From contig NC_091976.1 in assembly GCF_036711975.1 (NCBI RefSeq), forward strand, positions 16,058,001-16,122,000: a DNA stretch of 64,000 bases, read 5' to 3'. Below, piece after piece: positions 20,481 to 32,247 of this stretch. The translations under genes and the position numbers were made by a program. This DNA comes from Onthophagus taurus. Taxonomy: Eukaryota > Arthropoda > Insecta > Coleoptera > Scarabaeidae. Position 1 is the stretch's first letter. Every line of letters begins with the position of its first letter. Under the pieces are notes generated by a model that searched no databases, was not told where the DNA came from, and was given only the letters and a program-made list of their open reading frames with translations.

Positions 20481-23400
20481 CCTAATCATATTAGCTAATC
20501 ATATTATTATTTAAATAAGTAACAATAATTTTTATATGCCTTTTGATTTGTTTTTTTGTTGTTTTATTTGTCTTTTTGATATGCAATACTATTTTTTTGT
20601 TGTACTCTTAAGTTTTTTGTGATTAATTTTTTTTAGATCTCTTGTGGGTGCTTTGTTGGGTGGGTCAAACCTGTTTGCATCCCGAATGTAAATAAATAAA
20701 TGTTTTGATGATCAATGATGAAATGATTTGAATTATTTGAAATTTGAAAAATGGACATCTGATTTTTATATTTAAGCAATAGCTTAATCAGTATTGAAAA
20801 AAGTCGTACATTTAAGCCGGTCGCAGTGGATGACAGGGGACCTGCCAATATGACGAAGAGTTCCACTAAAGTTCTACACTTCGGTTGCTCATGAATATGA
20901 CGGCTTCCGGAGAAGGGGTTAACGGTTTAGACAGTAGGGGTGGAAGCGCTGAACTAAGATAGGTGATCAGCTTACAAATTCCTAATCCATTCCCTCTATA
21001 AATATTAAAAAAAGTAACTGTACTTGCATTGTTTTCATGCACATAAATAGTCAATCCACTAATCATTAAATTTATGTTTTATAAAATTGAACGAATAAGC
21101 TAAATTAATTGGAATTGAATTCGGTGATTAACTTTATTGGGCTTAAAGCGACATTACATGGTTATCTCATCCGAATTAATCTTGAATTGATTTGTAACTA
21201 AAATGACCTAATTAATAAGATTGTACGATGAATTATCGATCATTTAATTAGGCGGTTCACAAATAAACCGTCTGTTGAGAGAATTAACAAACGAAATTAT
21301 CTTATTTATTATACAAAATTATTTTACTAACGTTTTTTGTTGGGAAATAAAATGATTAATTGATTTATAACGGCGAGAAGTTGGTTATTATCTGACATTC
21401 TTTCTTTGGGTTCGTATATTGTTATTTGCGACTTTCAAACACTGTTTTGAAATTCTCTGTAAAAGTTGGATCTTTCCATACATTTTCAATTCCATCAACG
21501 ATATCCGACTGAATTTCATAAAAATATTGATATATTATATAACTTTATAATGATTTCGTATATCATTTTGAATCATATTTTGATGTGTATACTAAACATA
21601 TCAATCAATATAGCATCTATTCATCCTAACTTAGAATTCCCTAACAAGTAGTAGATACTTATTCGAAAATTTAGTAATCGATTTTTTTTACATAACAATC
21701 GTCGTAGTAGTTTTAATAATATATTTTGTTAAAAGTTTGAAATTGTAGTAATTATCTAGCATATTCCAATTAAAAAAAAATTAATTAAAGTGATTTTCCA
21801 TAGAAAATATTTTTGTCATTTACGGATAGAAACCCTGAGGCGATGTAATTCCATCGTGTAGAAGAAGAAGGTTAGACAGAAAATGTGGTAGAGGTGGCCA
21901 TTGACTTATTGTTATTATTCTCATCACACGCTATATTACACCACGAGAACGGGGGGCTAATCCAGTGGAGTCTCGGGGCTTGCTGAGCTAGCGGTTTGTC
22001 ACATCGGAGATATGAGCGCGGACGCAAGAAATATTATCTGCGATCCCCGGGCTACTACTTGAATTATATGCGGCAGATGGGAAGGGCCTCCTTTCCCATC
22101 CCTTCGGCCCCTTGATCGACCCCCTCGTGAAACCTCTAGGTCCGCCACCCGCTTTCAGATGGACGAAGGGATTCGCTTTCCAGTTCCGGAGTTTGTCATG
22201 CCGCACCTTCCCTTCTGAAGGAGCCGACATCCTTTTTTTCTTTACCAGATGCACTCCCTTTTATCTCCACCTCCTCCTTCCCGTCGTCGTTGTCGTCTTC
22301 TTCTTACTATTCACTTATCCCTCAGTATATCATTGTTGAAATCTTGAGAGCACGGGGACGTTTCCTGGAGCTATTATACCGTTAGGGATATTTATTATCT
22401 TCCTTCTTTACGTATGTCTTCTTGTTTTTTATTTAAGTAGGTAAGTTTGTAACATTTTACAAAGAAGGAAAAGTTTAAAGTAGTTTATTTCTTATAAATT
22501 GAACTAAACGCGGGGTTTTCCAGTTTTCTCAATTTGCCGTCGTCCAAATCTTGCATCTAGAACACGTCTTGTCCCATCGGAGGGTAAAATTCAGTAAACG
22601 TAAGCAACTTTTGTCCTTCTTGTCGTTTCGAGGTACTTCCCCGAGGACCAATTCGATAAAAACAAAGTGTGGAAATTTTTTTCCGAACCCTTCGAAACTA
22701 TTTGCACCAATGAAAAAAAGGTGGCTTTCCTTCCTATATCATGCGAATTTTCGTTCGCTACGGTTACGTAAGTTTCGTTGTGAAAAGGGCGAAAAGATAC
22801 CGTTTATTCAGAGAGAGAGACGTATTGATTGGACTAATCAAATAGAGTTTTGCGAGATGGGCGAGCGGTCCGGAGGGCATTTCGCAATTTCTTTAAAAAT
22901 CTTGTAGAGTTCCGGGCCCGGGCTTTCCGGCTTTCCGCCCGCTTGGTTTCATTTACCCTTCCAATCTCTTCCGGCTTCTCGCCTTTTTATACTGTTTTAT
23001 ATTTTCGTCGCAATTATACCGGGAAAACGACGGCGGCCGGAAGGGCGGCTTTCTGTTTTTCTCTTTTCCTAATCATTAGGGAAACCTTCGAATCGATACC
23101 TGTTATTCCTCAGATGCGGAATATACAAACCGAATGCGGTAAAATAGTTGCTTTTTTAAAACCTTAGTAATACTTTGGAGAACTAATTATTCTCCGTAAA
23201 AATTCATCAAAAGACAATTCGTTTATTTTCATGCTCAAATTTAAATGTTAATGAAGAGTAATTAGTGGGAACTATTTTTTGTGTGGAATGGTGAGATTTT
23301 AAAATGGTGTAGATATTAAATTCATAGAAAGAAGGAAAATATTTGTATATCAAAGCTATGCAAATTAAAACCGTGACAAAAACACATAAAATTCTGCGTG

Positions 23401-24018
23401 TAGACTAAGTTAAAATGTTAAATAAGTCCGTCACTATAATTTTCACAGTCGAGCTAATTAGATGTGCATAATGAAGGTCGGCGGACACACGGGCGCAAGC
23501 CGCGTGTAGACTTCTAAGAACTTGAAGGGATTTAAGGGACACCGGCGCACCCTAATTAGAATGTATCTGATCAAAGGGAAGCGCCCCGTTAAATATACAG
23601 GTATTTTAAAACTTTCCGCCCCCTTGTTTTCAACCGATTTGCATGTTTCCGTTCACCCCGAAATCAATTCCTATTCATCGCGAGTGAGCCAAGATGAAGG
23701 AGAAACTCGAAGAACTTGGAAAATTTCAACGACGAAAAATTCCTAATGAAGATTAGAATTGCAGAATCGCCTACCGAAAACGACAACGATGAAGATGAAG
23801 AAGACGAGGAAGAAACGGTCGCAATAAAGTGTTCCTCTCTCCTCCGTGACGTTTAGGTACTTATACATAATAACGCGCCATTAGCGCTGTTATCGAATAT
23901 ACAGTCATTTAAATATCTAATGAATTCAAAAACGGAGGCGCCGAGACGCCCGCGTCGCCCTATTTTCGTATTCAAGTATTCAAATTTAACTGCATTTTTC
24001 CAACTTGTGTGTGCTTAA
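20481..24018. other. Spacer; GC-richer single-copy island at 21.95-24.0 kb
   Basis: 20481-21900 is AT-rich with nothing recognised. From about 21950 to 22370 and 22540-23170 the GC content rises and several open stretches appear on both strands, but none shows a known domain or repeat family. A short acidic open frame at 23746 is listed separately. TTAA at 24015-24018 is the target of the next element. Confidence 0.45.
23746..23856 (+). CDS. Possible 36-residue acidic small open frame
   Basis: ATG at 23746 opens a 36-codon frame with an acidic run NDNDEDEEDEEE in its middle, ending at TAG 23854-23856. AGGTACTT right at the stop could be a splice donor, so this could instead be part of an exon. 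The acidic run comes from GAAGAT/GAC triplets and may be chance. No promoter or homolog is visible. Confidence 0.15.
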   Translation: MKIRIAESPTENDNDEDEEDEEETVAIKCSSLLRDV

Positions 24019-26727
24019 GAGCCCACTTTACCAGGTCGGTCAGTTTCTGAGGGGCGCAGACGACGGACGTTCGGAAGCAACGAGGCGGAGTTTATTTTCT
24101 ACTAGGCCCGACCCTTTATAGATTAAAAAAACATCGTGTTTATTTTATTACGATTCTTTTTCTCGTCGATGTTGTTAATGAAGAAATTAAACGACTTCTT
24201 CTAAATATTATTGTTTATTAACAATTTTTCTTAATTACGAATTACAATCAATCTTTTTATTGACTTTCCAATTTATTTATTATTTTGATTTTTTATTAAT
24301 AATCGTAGTCGTAGCCCACCTTTTTACTACGTTTGTTTTTTTAAGTATTTTGGTTCACAACAATAAAACATTTATATCATTTTGAAACGAAAATAACATT
24401 TATAACTTCATTTTATATTAAAATAGATATATTTGCAATACAGGGAATGTGAAAAGTTCGGTACAACATTTATAAATTATATCTTTGTTGTATTATTATG
24501 CGTTCGTTTGATGTACAGGTGTCTCAGAGTAACCGTGTAAGTAATTTTATTTGAAAACACAGGTAGTTACAAAAATTAAAGAAAAAATAGCTGAATAAAT
24601 GTGGTTCCTTTATGAATATTATTACTTTTCATTCGAACTTTTTTAATATTTCTGTTTAAAAAATGGACTGCATGGTCTGCATCACCTTGTATAAGTAAAT
24701 GAAATAATATGTAATACCTAATTAATAATAATATTAAATAATGATTGAAGTATACAAAATATGGCTAATAGTGTAATAAATAAAACAGCCCTGACTAGAA
24801 AAATCTTTAGAAAATTTTAATTTGCCATCGTTGAATAGATGTAAGCTCTTGAAATTCGCTGGACACTTCACCTCGAAGATGGCATTTTCGTTTTTTATTG
24901 TTTCATTTGGACTTGCAACTAAGAATCCATACATCCTACGGATGAATAGAGCTGAAGAGTTTGCTGGCAAGTTATATTTACTTTCAAATTTTTTTAATGC
25001 AAGCCATTCATAGGCTTGGCCATGTTTAGTGTTATTATTTCTAGCAAATTTCGAGTACAAGATTGATTTAACTTTATTTAAGCAAGACGTGTCATTTCTC
25101 ATCCTACATACATCACCAAATCTCGATGCAGTTAGGCACAGATACCTTTCTTGGATCCATATCTGATTGGTACTTTAGCTTCTGGTAAGAATTTGTATTT
25201 TATTTCTGTTAATGCATCCATCTTGCAAGTTTCCAATAAATTCTTCTTTCTTTTATATTCTTCGTGTGAAATGTCACTCATAAATTATAACCGAATTGCT
25301 ATCATTACCCTGATCGGCTTTCGCTACCTACCTGAATTACTCTGTATACACGAGTATTTTATTTTATTGTATACAATTATTTTATAGCAGTACCACTCCG
25401 GATGATGCATCGTAATTGATGTTGTTCGAGCGTTTAGCGTTTACAGTCTTTATTCAGTCTTTATTTACTTTTCCTGAAGCTGTAACTAAATTAATTCTTC
25501 TTTACCTGCGTTCTTCATAAACTGCTATGCCATGTCACTTGCGGTTTCTTGATATTTTTGGAATGTTTTTGTTAACATAAATAACAAACACATAACAATA
25601 ATTCTTCAGCCTGTGTATATCCGGTACCGACAGATAACAGAAACAACAGCAGAGTTTATCTCAATAGACTCCTTGCTTTCTTCAGTGTAAGCTTCTTTTT
25701 TATCCCGCACATAAAACATAAAAGAAATGAGCTGCTAAGCCCTGCTTTTGACTCATTAATAAATTTAATGCGAGTTTTGTTGCAGTTGAATGAATTATTC
25801 TCCACCATCAGTATTTGGTTCTGCATCATTTGTATTATTTATCTTATGGTATCGCTTCAAATAATGTATCGTTTTAATTTTTACTGTGATGGTTTATTCT
25901 TTTTAAATAAGTCCTTTTTATGTGTGCCACAGTTTATACAATAAAATTAATAAAATTTAACTTACCTTTCTGAATGAATACATTTTTCAATTGAATCTCG
26001 GACTATAAAATATGAAATTTTAGATTGTATAAAAATTTATATCGTAAATTATTACCGTCTATTACTCCTTTTTCGAGAATATCTTTAAATGCTAAGGGGT
26101 AGTTTTTTAGATGAACATACTTACCCATTGTTTATAAAAACTTTACAAACTAAATTAAACTAACACTATAGTACACAATAAAATAACAACTATTGACTAT
26201 AAATTCAAAAATTTTGTTAAATTACACAATCATTAGTAGAAAATCACGGAAAATAAAGTTCAAAACGTACTTTTGGAAATGATTATTTTCTCTACCACAT
26301 TAAAAAGTAATAGATAAAACAAGGAGCTTCGATGAAGAGAGTCGATGTAAGCGCCGCTCAGTCGGCAAGAGGCGGGACTAACGCGGTGGTAATACTTCGT
26401 GGGAATCTTGACGGAAAATATTCATTTTTACGCTACCTTTTTGCAATTTTAGCAAATTACAAACTATTCCTTTATAACTAAAAATTTTGAAAAAATTGAT
26501 TTGAAAAATATTACTATTTTCAAGTATACTATCATGCAAGCTAAAAAAGAACGACCAAATTGTATAATATTGAGGAAAAAAACCCCTTTTTTTGGAAAAC
26601 TTTAAAAATTTTCACCATGCGTTATGTAGAATTGTTAGAAGAAGCTATGTACAAAATTTCATCCAAATATTTTCATAAATAATGTATGTTTTTTGTAATT
26701 TGCCGAGCTGTATGGTAAAGTAGCCTC
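24019..26727. mobile_element. TTAA-flanked DNA transposon, copy 1
   Basis: TTAA at 24015-24018 and at 26728-26731 flank the copy. Ends are imperfect inverted repeats: the left reads GAGCCCACTTTACCA; the right, on the other strand, reads GAGGCTACTTTACCA (13 of 15 match). It is 2,709 bp long. It carries a broken gene on the minus strand (24734-25832). TTAA targets are used by piggyBac and Kolobok elements, but the protein here is not a piggyBac transposase. Confidence 0.85.
24734..25832 (-). pseudogene. Mutator-like transposase / YqaJ nuclease protein, frameshifted (copy 1)
   Basis: The start is placed at an ATG near 25832 (MMQNQILMVEN), followed by FLLCFMCGIKKKL and, in a shifted frame, GTGYTQAEELL. 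These match the N-terminal part of proteins described as Mutator-like transposase domain proteins in animals. Downstream, YLCLTASRFGDVCRM, FARNNNTKHGQAYEWLALKK, FLVASPNETI and FEVKCPA match the YqaJ family of PD-(D/E)xK nucleases. The family has SPDG and E.KCP; here Asp is Asn (SPNE), so the metal site is lost even though E-V-K remains. Several frameshifts separate the two parts. Confidence 0.75.
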
Positions 26728-26731
26728 TTAA

Positions 26732-29630
26732 GAGCCCACTTTACCAGGTCGGTCAGTTTCTGAGGGGCGCAGACGACGGACGTTCGGAAGCAACGAGGCG
26801 GAGTTTATTTTCTACTAGGCCCGACCCTTATAGATAAAAAAAACATCGTGTTTATTTTATTACGATTCTGTTTCTCGTCGATGTTGTTAATGAAGAAATT
26901 AAACGACTTCTTCTAAATATTATTGTTTATTAACAATTTTTCTTAATTACGAATTACAATCAATCTTTTTATTGACTTTCCAATTTATTTATTATTTTAG
27001 TTATTATTTTGATTTTTTATTAATAATCGTAGTCGTAGCCCACCTTTTTACTACGTTTGTTTTTTTAAGTATTTTGGTTCACAACAATTTACATTACGCA
27101 AATATCAGTTTTTTAATGCTTTTTTTCGATATGAATAGAATAATAATTTTTTAATAGAGAAATTAGAGAAAGAAGTTGAGAACATCTAAGATTATGGGTT
27201 TATAATTCAATTGAATGTAAGGCAAAAATCAATTTCAAATGCAATAAATAATTTTGCGAGGCATAATACATTTATATCATTTTGAAACGAAAATAACATT
27301 TATAACTTCATTTTATATTAAAATAGATATATTTGCAATACAGGGAATGTGAAAAGTTCGGTACAACATTTATAAATTATATCTTTGTTGTATTATTATG
27401 CGTTCGTTTGATATACAGGTGTCTCAGAGTAACCGTGTAAGTAATTTTATTTGAAAACACAGGTAGTTACAAAAATTAAAGAAAAAATAGCTTAATAAAT
27501 GTGGTTCCTTTATGAATATTATTACTTTTCATTCGAACTTTTTTAATATTTCTGTTTAAAAAAATGGACTGCATGGTTTGCATCACCTTGTATAAGTAAA
27601 TGAAATAATATATAATACCTAATTAAAAATAATATTAAATAATGATTCAAGTATACAAAATATGGCTAATAGTGTAATAAATAAAACAGCCCTGACTAGA
27701 AAAATCTTTAGGAAATTTTAATTTGCCATCGTTGAATAGATGTAAGCTCTTGAAATTCGCTGGACACTTCACCTCGACGATGGCATTTTTGTTTTTTATT
27801 GTTTCATTTGGACTTGCAACTAAGAATCCATACATCCTACGGATGAATAGAGCTCAAGAGTTTGCTGGCAAGTTATATTTACTTTCAAATTTTTTTAATG
27901 CAAGCCATTCATAGTCTTGGTCATGTTTAGTGTTATTATTTCTAGCAAATTTCGAGTACAAGATTGATTTAACTTTATTTAAGCAAGACGTGTCATTTCT
28001 CATCCTACATACATCACCAAATCTCGATGCAGTTAGGCACAGATACCTTTCTTGGATCCATATCTGATTGGTACTTTAGCTTCTGGTAAGAATTTGTATT
28101 TTATTTCTGATAATGCATCCATCTTGCAAGTTTCCAATAAATTCTTCTTTCTTTTATATTCTTCGTGTGAAATGTCACTCATAAATTATAATAGAATTGC
28201 TATCATTACCCTGATCGGCTTTCGCTACCTACCTGAATTACCCTGTATACACGAGTATTTTTTTTATGTATACAATTATTTTATAGCAGTACCACTCCGG
28301 ATGATGAATCGTAATTGACGTTCGAACGTTTAGCGTTTACAGTCTTTATTCAGTCTTTATTTACTTCTTCTGAAGCTGTAACTAAATTAATTCTTCTTTA
28401 CCTGCGTCCTTCATAGACTGCTATGCCATGTCACTTACGGTTTCTCGATATTTTTGGAATGGTTTTGTTAACATAAATGGTATATCCACACATAACAATA
28501 ATTCTTCAGCCTGTGTATATCCGGTACCGACAGATAACAGAAACAACAGCAGAGTTTATCTCAATAGACTCTTTGCTTTCTTCAGTGTAAAGCTTCTTTT
28601 TTATCCCGCACATAAAACATAAAAGAAATGAGCTGCCACGCCCTTCTTTTGACTCATTAATAAATTTAATGTGAGTTTTGTTGCAGTTGAATGGATTATT
28701 CTCCACCATCAGTATTTGGTTCTGCATCATTTGTATTATTTATCTTATGGTATCGCTTCAAATAATGTATCGTTTTAATTTTTACTGTGATGGTTTATTC
28801 TTTTTAAATAAGTCCTTTTTATGTGTGCCACAGTTTACACAATAAAATTAATAAAATTTAAGTTACCTTTCGGAATGAATACATTTTTCAATTGAATCTC
28901 GGACTATAAAATATGAAATTTTAGATTTTATAAAACTTTATATCGTAAATTATTACCGTCTATTACTCCTTTTTCGAGAACATCTTCAAATGCTAAGGGC
29001 TAGTTTTTTAGATGAACATACTTACCCATTGTTTATAAAAACTTTACACAAACTAAATTAAACTAACACTATAGTACACAATAAAATAACAACTATTGAC
29101 TATAAATTCAAAAATTTTGTTAAATTACACAATCATTAGTAGAAAATCACGGAAAATAAAGTTCAAAACGTACTTTTGGAAATGATTATTTTCTCTACCA
29201 CATTAAAAAGTAATAGATAAAACAAGGAGCTTCGATGAAGAGAGTCGATGTCAGCGCCGCTCAGTCGGCAGGAGGCGGGACTAACGCGGTGGTAATACTT
29301 CGTGGGAATCTTGACGGAAAATATTCATTTTTACGCTACCTTTTTGCAATTTTAGCAAATTACAAACTATTCCTTTATAACTAAAAGTTTTGAAAAAATT
29401 TATTTGAAAAATATTACTATTTTCAAGTATACTATCATGCAAGCTAAAAAAGAACGGCCAAATTCTATAATATCGAGGAAAAAAAACCCTTTTTTTGGAA
29501 AACTTTAAAAATTTTCACCATGCGTTATGTAGAATTGTTAGAAGAAGCTATGTACAAAATTTCATCCAAATATTTTCATAAATAATGTATGTTTTTTGTA
29601 ATTTGCCGAGCTGTATGGTAAAGTAGCCTC
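26732..29630. mobile_element. TTAA-flanked DNA transposon, copy 2, head-to-tail with copy 1
   Basis: It starts directly after the TTAA that ends copy 1 and finishes at TTAA 29631-29634. The same ends are present. It is near-identical to copy 1 throughout but 2,899 bp long: it has about 180 additional bases at 27089-27268 and a small extra block near 26999. Both copies lie in the same orientation. Confidence 0.88.
27647..28730 (-). pseudogene. Mutator-like transposase / YqaJ nuclease protein, copy 2, with an extra stop
   Basis: Same gene as at 24734-25832. The N-terminal frame MMQNQILMVEN..FMCGIKKKLYTEESKES stays open longer than in copy 1 (to about 28506), so the shift in copy 1 near 25690 is private. 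Conversely, copy 2 has TGA at 27856-27854 where copy 1 has TCA (Ser), just before ALFIRRM in the YqaJ part. SPNE in place of SPDG is shared, so the active site was already lost in the common parent. Confidence 0.75.
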
Positions 29631-29634
29631 TTAA

Positions 29635-30399
29635 CGAGCGTAAGAACATGCGACAGACTGCTTTTCCAATAACGTCATTTGACTTTAACTTTGCTCTAGT
29701 CCTTGCTACCTTTAGTGTGGGATGTATTGAAACTTCCCTACGAAACCTCCAATTAATATGTACTTTAACGTCTACTCCTTCATATATACTCAAATATTTC
29801 AGCTCAAATTCTAGTCGGGTAACAATAATACCCTTGTTATAAAGAGGAATATTTCATTGTACGTATATGTAATTGTTATGCCACGCAATATAATCAAAAC
29901 TACTTCATTATTTCACTTATATTGTAATTTCATACACATTTTGTTGGCATTTATTACAATATTTCTGTTTTTAACAATTTTAAAAAATAAATTCATAGTA
30001 AGTGTCTTGTAATAAATATAAAGTAAATCGTAAGAAGCTACTTATAAGAAAATGCGGGGACGCTGACGTTACTTAACTTACAACATTATTTTAAAAACAA
30101 ACAATGATTCAACTACAAAAATTTGCAATCAAATTTGATAAATGAATGTAAGAATGATTCATATAAAAAAATGCAATTATCCTAGTCTATCACCAAAACA
30201 GCACTTATCAATATTTAATTATCCTATACCTACGGTGAATGTAACTAGTCTATACTTATAACTAGACAACTAACTTAAACTAATTTCCTAATATCGTGTA
30301 CACATTATAAATTTGACATTTGTAAATAAATTATAAATGACATAAATTTTACTTCACTCAGTTAGGAAAGCCATCCATGTCCACCGCTTAAGCAATTCA
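29635..30399. other. AT-rich spacer
   Basis: Bases 29640-29830 read openly on the minus strand (KVHINWRFRREVS and so on) but match no family I know. The rest is AT-rich sequence without a visible gene. Confidence 0.45.
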
Positions 30400-31009
30400 G
30401 TTGCAGCAAAGTAATGCTGTCATTGTGGCAAGGCCTTTGCCAGTAGTTGGTCAAAGAATGATACAACACTCGAATACACAGAGGATCGAGCGCAAGTTCC
30501 CTATTGCAAACCCTGTCGTCCTACACTTCGCAATAATCGAATACCATACTCTGCATACTCTGCATACTCTGCTCTGTGCGTCTTTTCGCACTCCTGCTAT
30601 CTCTATACTCTAGCAGAATATGCTGCAAGGAGTCCTCGCCCACACCACACACACGCCCCGTTCGTACTTGTTAACCTAAATCTCCTAAGATACACACTAA
30701 AAGAACCATGCCCTGACATTAGCTGAATGCCTTTGCTGGACATGGTCACTTCATTCATCCAACCCTCCTTTATAAATCCATCACACCCCTTCCCTTGTCC
30801 GATTCCGTCCACCTCCTTTTCAAACTCTTCGCTTCCATCACATCTCTTACAACCTCCCTCATATACACGCATTTCAGTAGACATACACTCCTTATCTCCC
30901 CTTCAACAACTCCTGACCAAGCTCTCTTCATCCCTTCTTCCGTGTTCCTCCAAACCAATACCATTATCCTGCCAATCTTCCTCATACTTTCAAATAAGTT
31001 TACGCAGAT
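30400..31009 (-). pseudogene. R1-like LINE, C-terminal part (3' of the split element)
   Basis: The minus-strand reading VRDVMEAKSLKRRWTES, GRGVMDL and then GIQLMSGHGSFSVYLRRF with NGACVWCGRG matches the end of R1-clade LINE proteins (WTR....D, then TQ.LTGHGCF..YL.RF and a cysteine motif S..C..CG). Frameshifts occur near 30770 and 30880. The upstream half continues at 34605-35350 on the other side of two nested insertions. Confidence 0.65.
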
Positions 31010-31010
31010 A

Positions 31011-32227
31011 TACAGGTGTATCTGAATGACTGCAACAAACTTCAAAGGGTGATTCTTTAGTGAATTTTAAGGGTACTTTGATATATGAACCATGGGCGAC
31101 TTCGGCTCCCCTAAGGAGCTACACCCCTCCAAAAATGGCGGAAATTTTTGATTTAATTTCTTTTTCTCAAAAACCATAAACGCTAGAAAAATGAAATTTG
31201 GGGAATATGTTTAACTTATAATAGGGCACGTTTTGATCCTATTTGTACTTTCAACCTACCCTTCTAAATTACTAAACGTAACCACCCCCTTTACATTTTT
31301 GCTAGTATTTTTTTTATGCAGATGATAAATACATTAAAAAAAATTTATCTAGGTAGATGAAAGTATCCTAAAACTTTTTTGTCTCTCTAAAATTTTTCCA
31401 AAAACGACTAATTTTTGAGAAAAAAAATAATAAAGCAAATACTGCACGTTAAACATCGGGGTTGTCGATCAAAAGTTGGAATGAATTTTTAATGAAAAAA
31501 TCTTAATAGGCTCTGTAATCTTACGATTAGTCAGAAATATTTTTGACGTTTAAATGTCAGTGTTTTTCTTACTATTATTATTGTTTTTCAAATTAATTTT
31601 AAATAAAGTTCTATCGCATTTACGCTCGTTCACTCAACGTTTCAAAATTTCAAATAAAACAATAATAATAGTACGAAAACCACTGACATTTAAACGTCAA
31701 AAATATTTCTGACAAAGATTGCAAAGCCTACTAAGATTTTTTCATTAAAAATTCATTCCAACTTTCGATTAACAACCCACAGCTTAACAGTTACTGTTTG
31801 CTTAATTATCTTTTTTCTCCGAAATTATTAATTTTTCGAAGAACATCAGAGAGACAAAAAAGTTTTAGAATAGTTTTATCTATCTAACTGAAATTTTTCC
31901 AATGTATTTATCATCTTCATACAAAAAATCTAGGAATAAATTGAACGGGGGTGGTTACGTTTAGTAGTTTAGAAGGATAGGTTGAAAGTACAAATAGGGT
32001 CAAAACGTGCCCTATTATGAGTTAAACATATTCCCCAAATTTCATTTTCCTAGCGTTTATGGTTTTTGAGAAAAAAAAAATAAACCAAAATTTTCCGCTA
32101 ATTTTTGGAGGGGTGTAGCTCCTGAAGGGAGCCGAAGTCGCCCATAGTTCATACATCAAAGTACCCTTAAAATTCACTAAAGAATCACCCCTTGAAGTTT
32201 GTTGCAGTCATTCAGATACACCCTGTA
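31011..32227. mobile_element. Foldback element with ~580-bp inverted arms
   Basis: The left arm (31011 to about 31590) and right arm (about 31650 to 32227) are reverse complements with only scattered differences. Ends read TACAGGTGTATCTGAATG and, on the other strand, TACAGGGTGTATCTGAATG. The shared blocks ACTTCGGCTCCC, GGAGGGGTGTAGCTCC, AATTTGGGGAATATG and TAGGGCACGTTTTGA occur in mirrored order. The loop of about 60-70 bases has no coding potential. The flanks (GATA left, TATA right) suit a TA-type target, though the right side is a TA microsatellite. The superfamily is not recognised. Confidence 0.85.
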
Positions 32228-32247
32228 TATATATATATATATATATA
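32226..32247. repeat. (TA)n microsatellite
   Basis: About eleven TA units lie between the foldback element and the Ginger-type element. This run supplied the TATA target of the latter. Confidence 0.9.

Noticed and set aside
22551..23167. Host exon in the GC-rich island
   Set aside because: The plus-strand open stretches have no recognisable domain or consistent splice sites, and frames are open on both strands.
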